Shown in pieces: positions 22,575 through 22,828 of a stretch of 22,828 nucleotides of DNA. Source of the stretch: Paludibacteraceae bacterium. Lineage in GTDB: Bacteria > Bacteroidota > Bacteroidia > Bacteroidales > Paludibacteraceae. Under the pieces are notes generated by a model. The model was not told the origin of the DNA. It saw only the letters and a program-made list of their open reading frames with translations, and made no database searches. The stretch's first letter is position 1, and each line of letters opens with the position of its first letter. The DNA lies in assembly GCA_017542915.1 (NCBI GenBank), contig JAFXWI010000071.1, forward strand, positions 1 to 22,828, in the 5' to 3' direction. A program made the position numbers and the translations under genes.

Positions 22575-22609
22575 AAAAAAAACGCCCGAAAATCTCGGAC
22601 GTTTTTTTT
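22575..22609. terminator. Bidirectional intrinsic terminator
   Basis: Stem AACG/CGTT plus CCGA/TCGG (22581-22603) with one C-A mismatch. It is flanked by eight A's (22575-22582) and eight T's (22602-22609). It can stop plus-strand transcription from the structured region and minus-strand transcription of the partial gene at the right edge. Confidence 0.85.
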
Positions 22610-22612
22610 CAA

Positions 22613-22654
22613 TTCACAATGTACAAATCACAATGTACAATTCACAATTCACAA
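22613..22654. repeat. Heptamer array, left arm of an inverted pair
   Basis: Six units: TTCACAA, TGTACAA, ATCACAA, TGTACAA, TTCACAA, TTCACAA. It begins 3 bases after the terminator. Confidence 0.93.
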
Positions 22655-22730
22655 GGCGTCCTATAGGGTTTTGTACAAACTGATAAGTCCGTACGTATTC
22701 TTTTAGTCCGTACCAAACTCCGTGAGCCCT

Positions 22731-22758
22731 TTGATAATTGTGAATTGTGAATTGTGAA
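22731..22758. repeat. Heptamer array, right arm of an inverted pair
   Basis: Units TTGATAA and three TTGTGAA. TTGTGAA is the reverse complement of TTCACAA, so this array is inverted relative to 22613-22654. The 76-base spacer between them contains AGTCCGTAC twice and no gene. Confidence 0.92.
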
Positions 22759-22764
22759 TTCGGC

Positions 22765-22828
22765 TTAGCCGTTGTGCTCCTGATCGTAGGCTTCGCCGCA
22801 GACCTGCCAGAGGTAGGCACGCATGGTC
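22765..22828 (-). CDS. C-terminal end of an unidentified protein (cut by the window edge)
   Basis: On the minus strand the last 20 complete codons read TMRAYLWQVCGEAYDQEHNG and end at TAA (22767-22765). The residues look like real protein and the stop is followed by the CGGCTTAGCCG palindrome, a heptamer array and the terminator, as expected for a gene end. It is too short to identify. Confidence 0.5.
   Translation of the reverse strand, partial: TMRAYLWQVCGEAYDQEHNG

Noticed and set aside
22614..22820. Minus-strand open frame of 68 codons at the right edge
   Set aside because: It runs mainly through the heptamer arrays (SQFTIHN-like) and conflicts with the partial gene ending at 22765 in another frame.

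Overview
The window looks like a chromosome segment from a member of the Bacteroidales, probably an uncultured gut or rumen type. Four promoters have the Bacteroidetes form: TTG, exactly 20 bases, then TAnnTTTGC. Shine-Dalgarno sites are not evident. The protein families also fit: a SusA-like periplasmic GH13 enzyme, BtuG-type surface propeller, DUF4465 protein, DUF1846 protein, and a Wzc-type kinase with a Tyr-rich tail. I see no integrase, transposase, phage gene or CRISPR array.

Layout. Bases 1-4971 are on the plus strand: an octamer repeat array, a conserved protein of unknown function, tRNA-Gly(CCC), RNase P RNA (rnpB), a YihY/BrkB membrane protein, a second octamer array, a secreted GH13 alpha-glucan hydrolase, and a small cysteine-rich protein coupled to it. 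Bases 5004-11073 are a minus-strand vitamin B12 uptake operon. A cobalamin riboswitch overlaps the stop codon of the gene upstream, followed by btuB, a BtuG-like surface lipoprotein fused to a second domain, a DUF4465 protein and a BtuF-like binding lipoprotein. The BtuCD permease is not in the window. Bases 11070-13963 hold a divergent pair, DUF1846 (minus) and an RluA pseudouridine synthase (plus), each with a promoter a few bases from its start codon. Bases 13974-22188 are a minus-strand surface polysaccharide operon: gmd, fcl, a NodB-like deacetylase, a WlbA/WbpB-like oxidoreductase, two tandem Wza-type export lipoproteins and a Wzc-type tyrosine autokinase. It makes GDP-L-fucose and supplies part of a polysaccharide export machine; glycosyltransferases, flippase and polymerase lie elsewhere. 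Bases 22189-22828 hold the gmd promoter, a large nested inverted repeat, a second hairpin, a bidirectional terminator, inverted heptamer arrays and the last codons of an unidentified gene.

The most striking signal is a set of about 15 short tandem arrays, all with a 7-base period but with different unit sequences. They lie between genes and also inside housekeeping and surface-protein genes without breaking the frame: four in rluA alone, two in btuB, one in the BtuF gene, one in the deacetylase gene, and one encoding the hydrophobic core of the BtuG signal peptide. Two further arrays have an 8-base period. The period is conserved while the sequence is not. This resembles the heptanucleotide STRR repeats of cyanobacteria in form only, and I know of no description for this lineage. 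All functional statements are read from the sequence by eye; no search was run.
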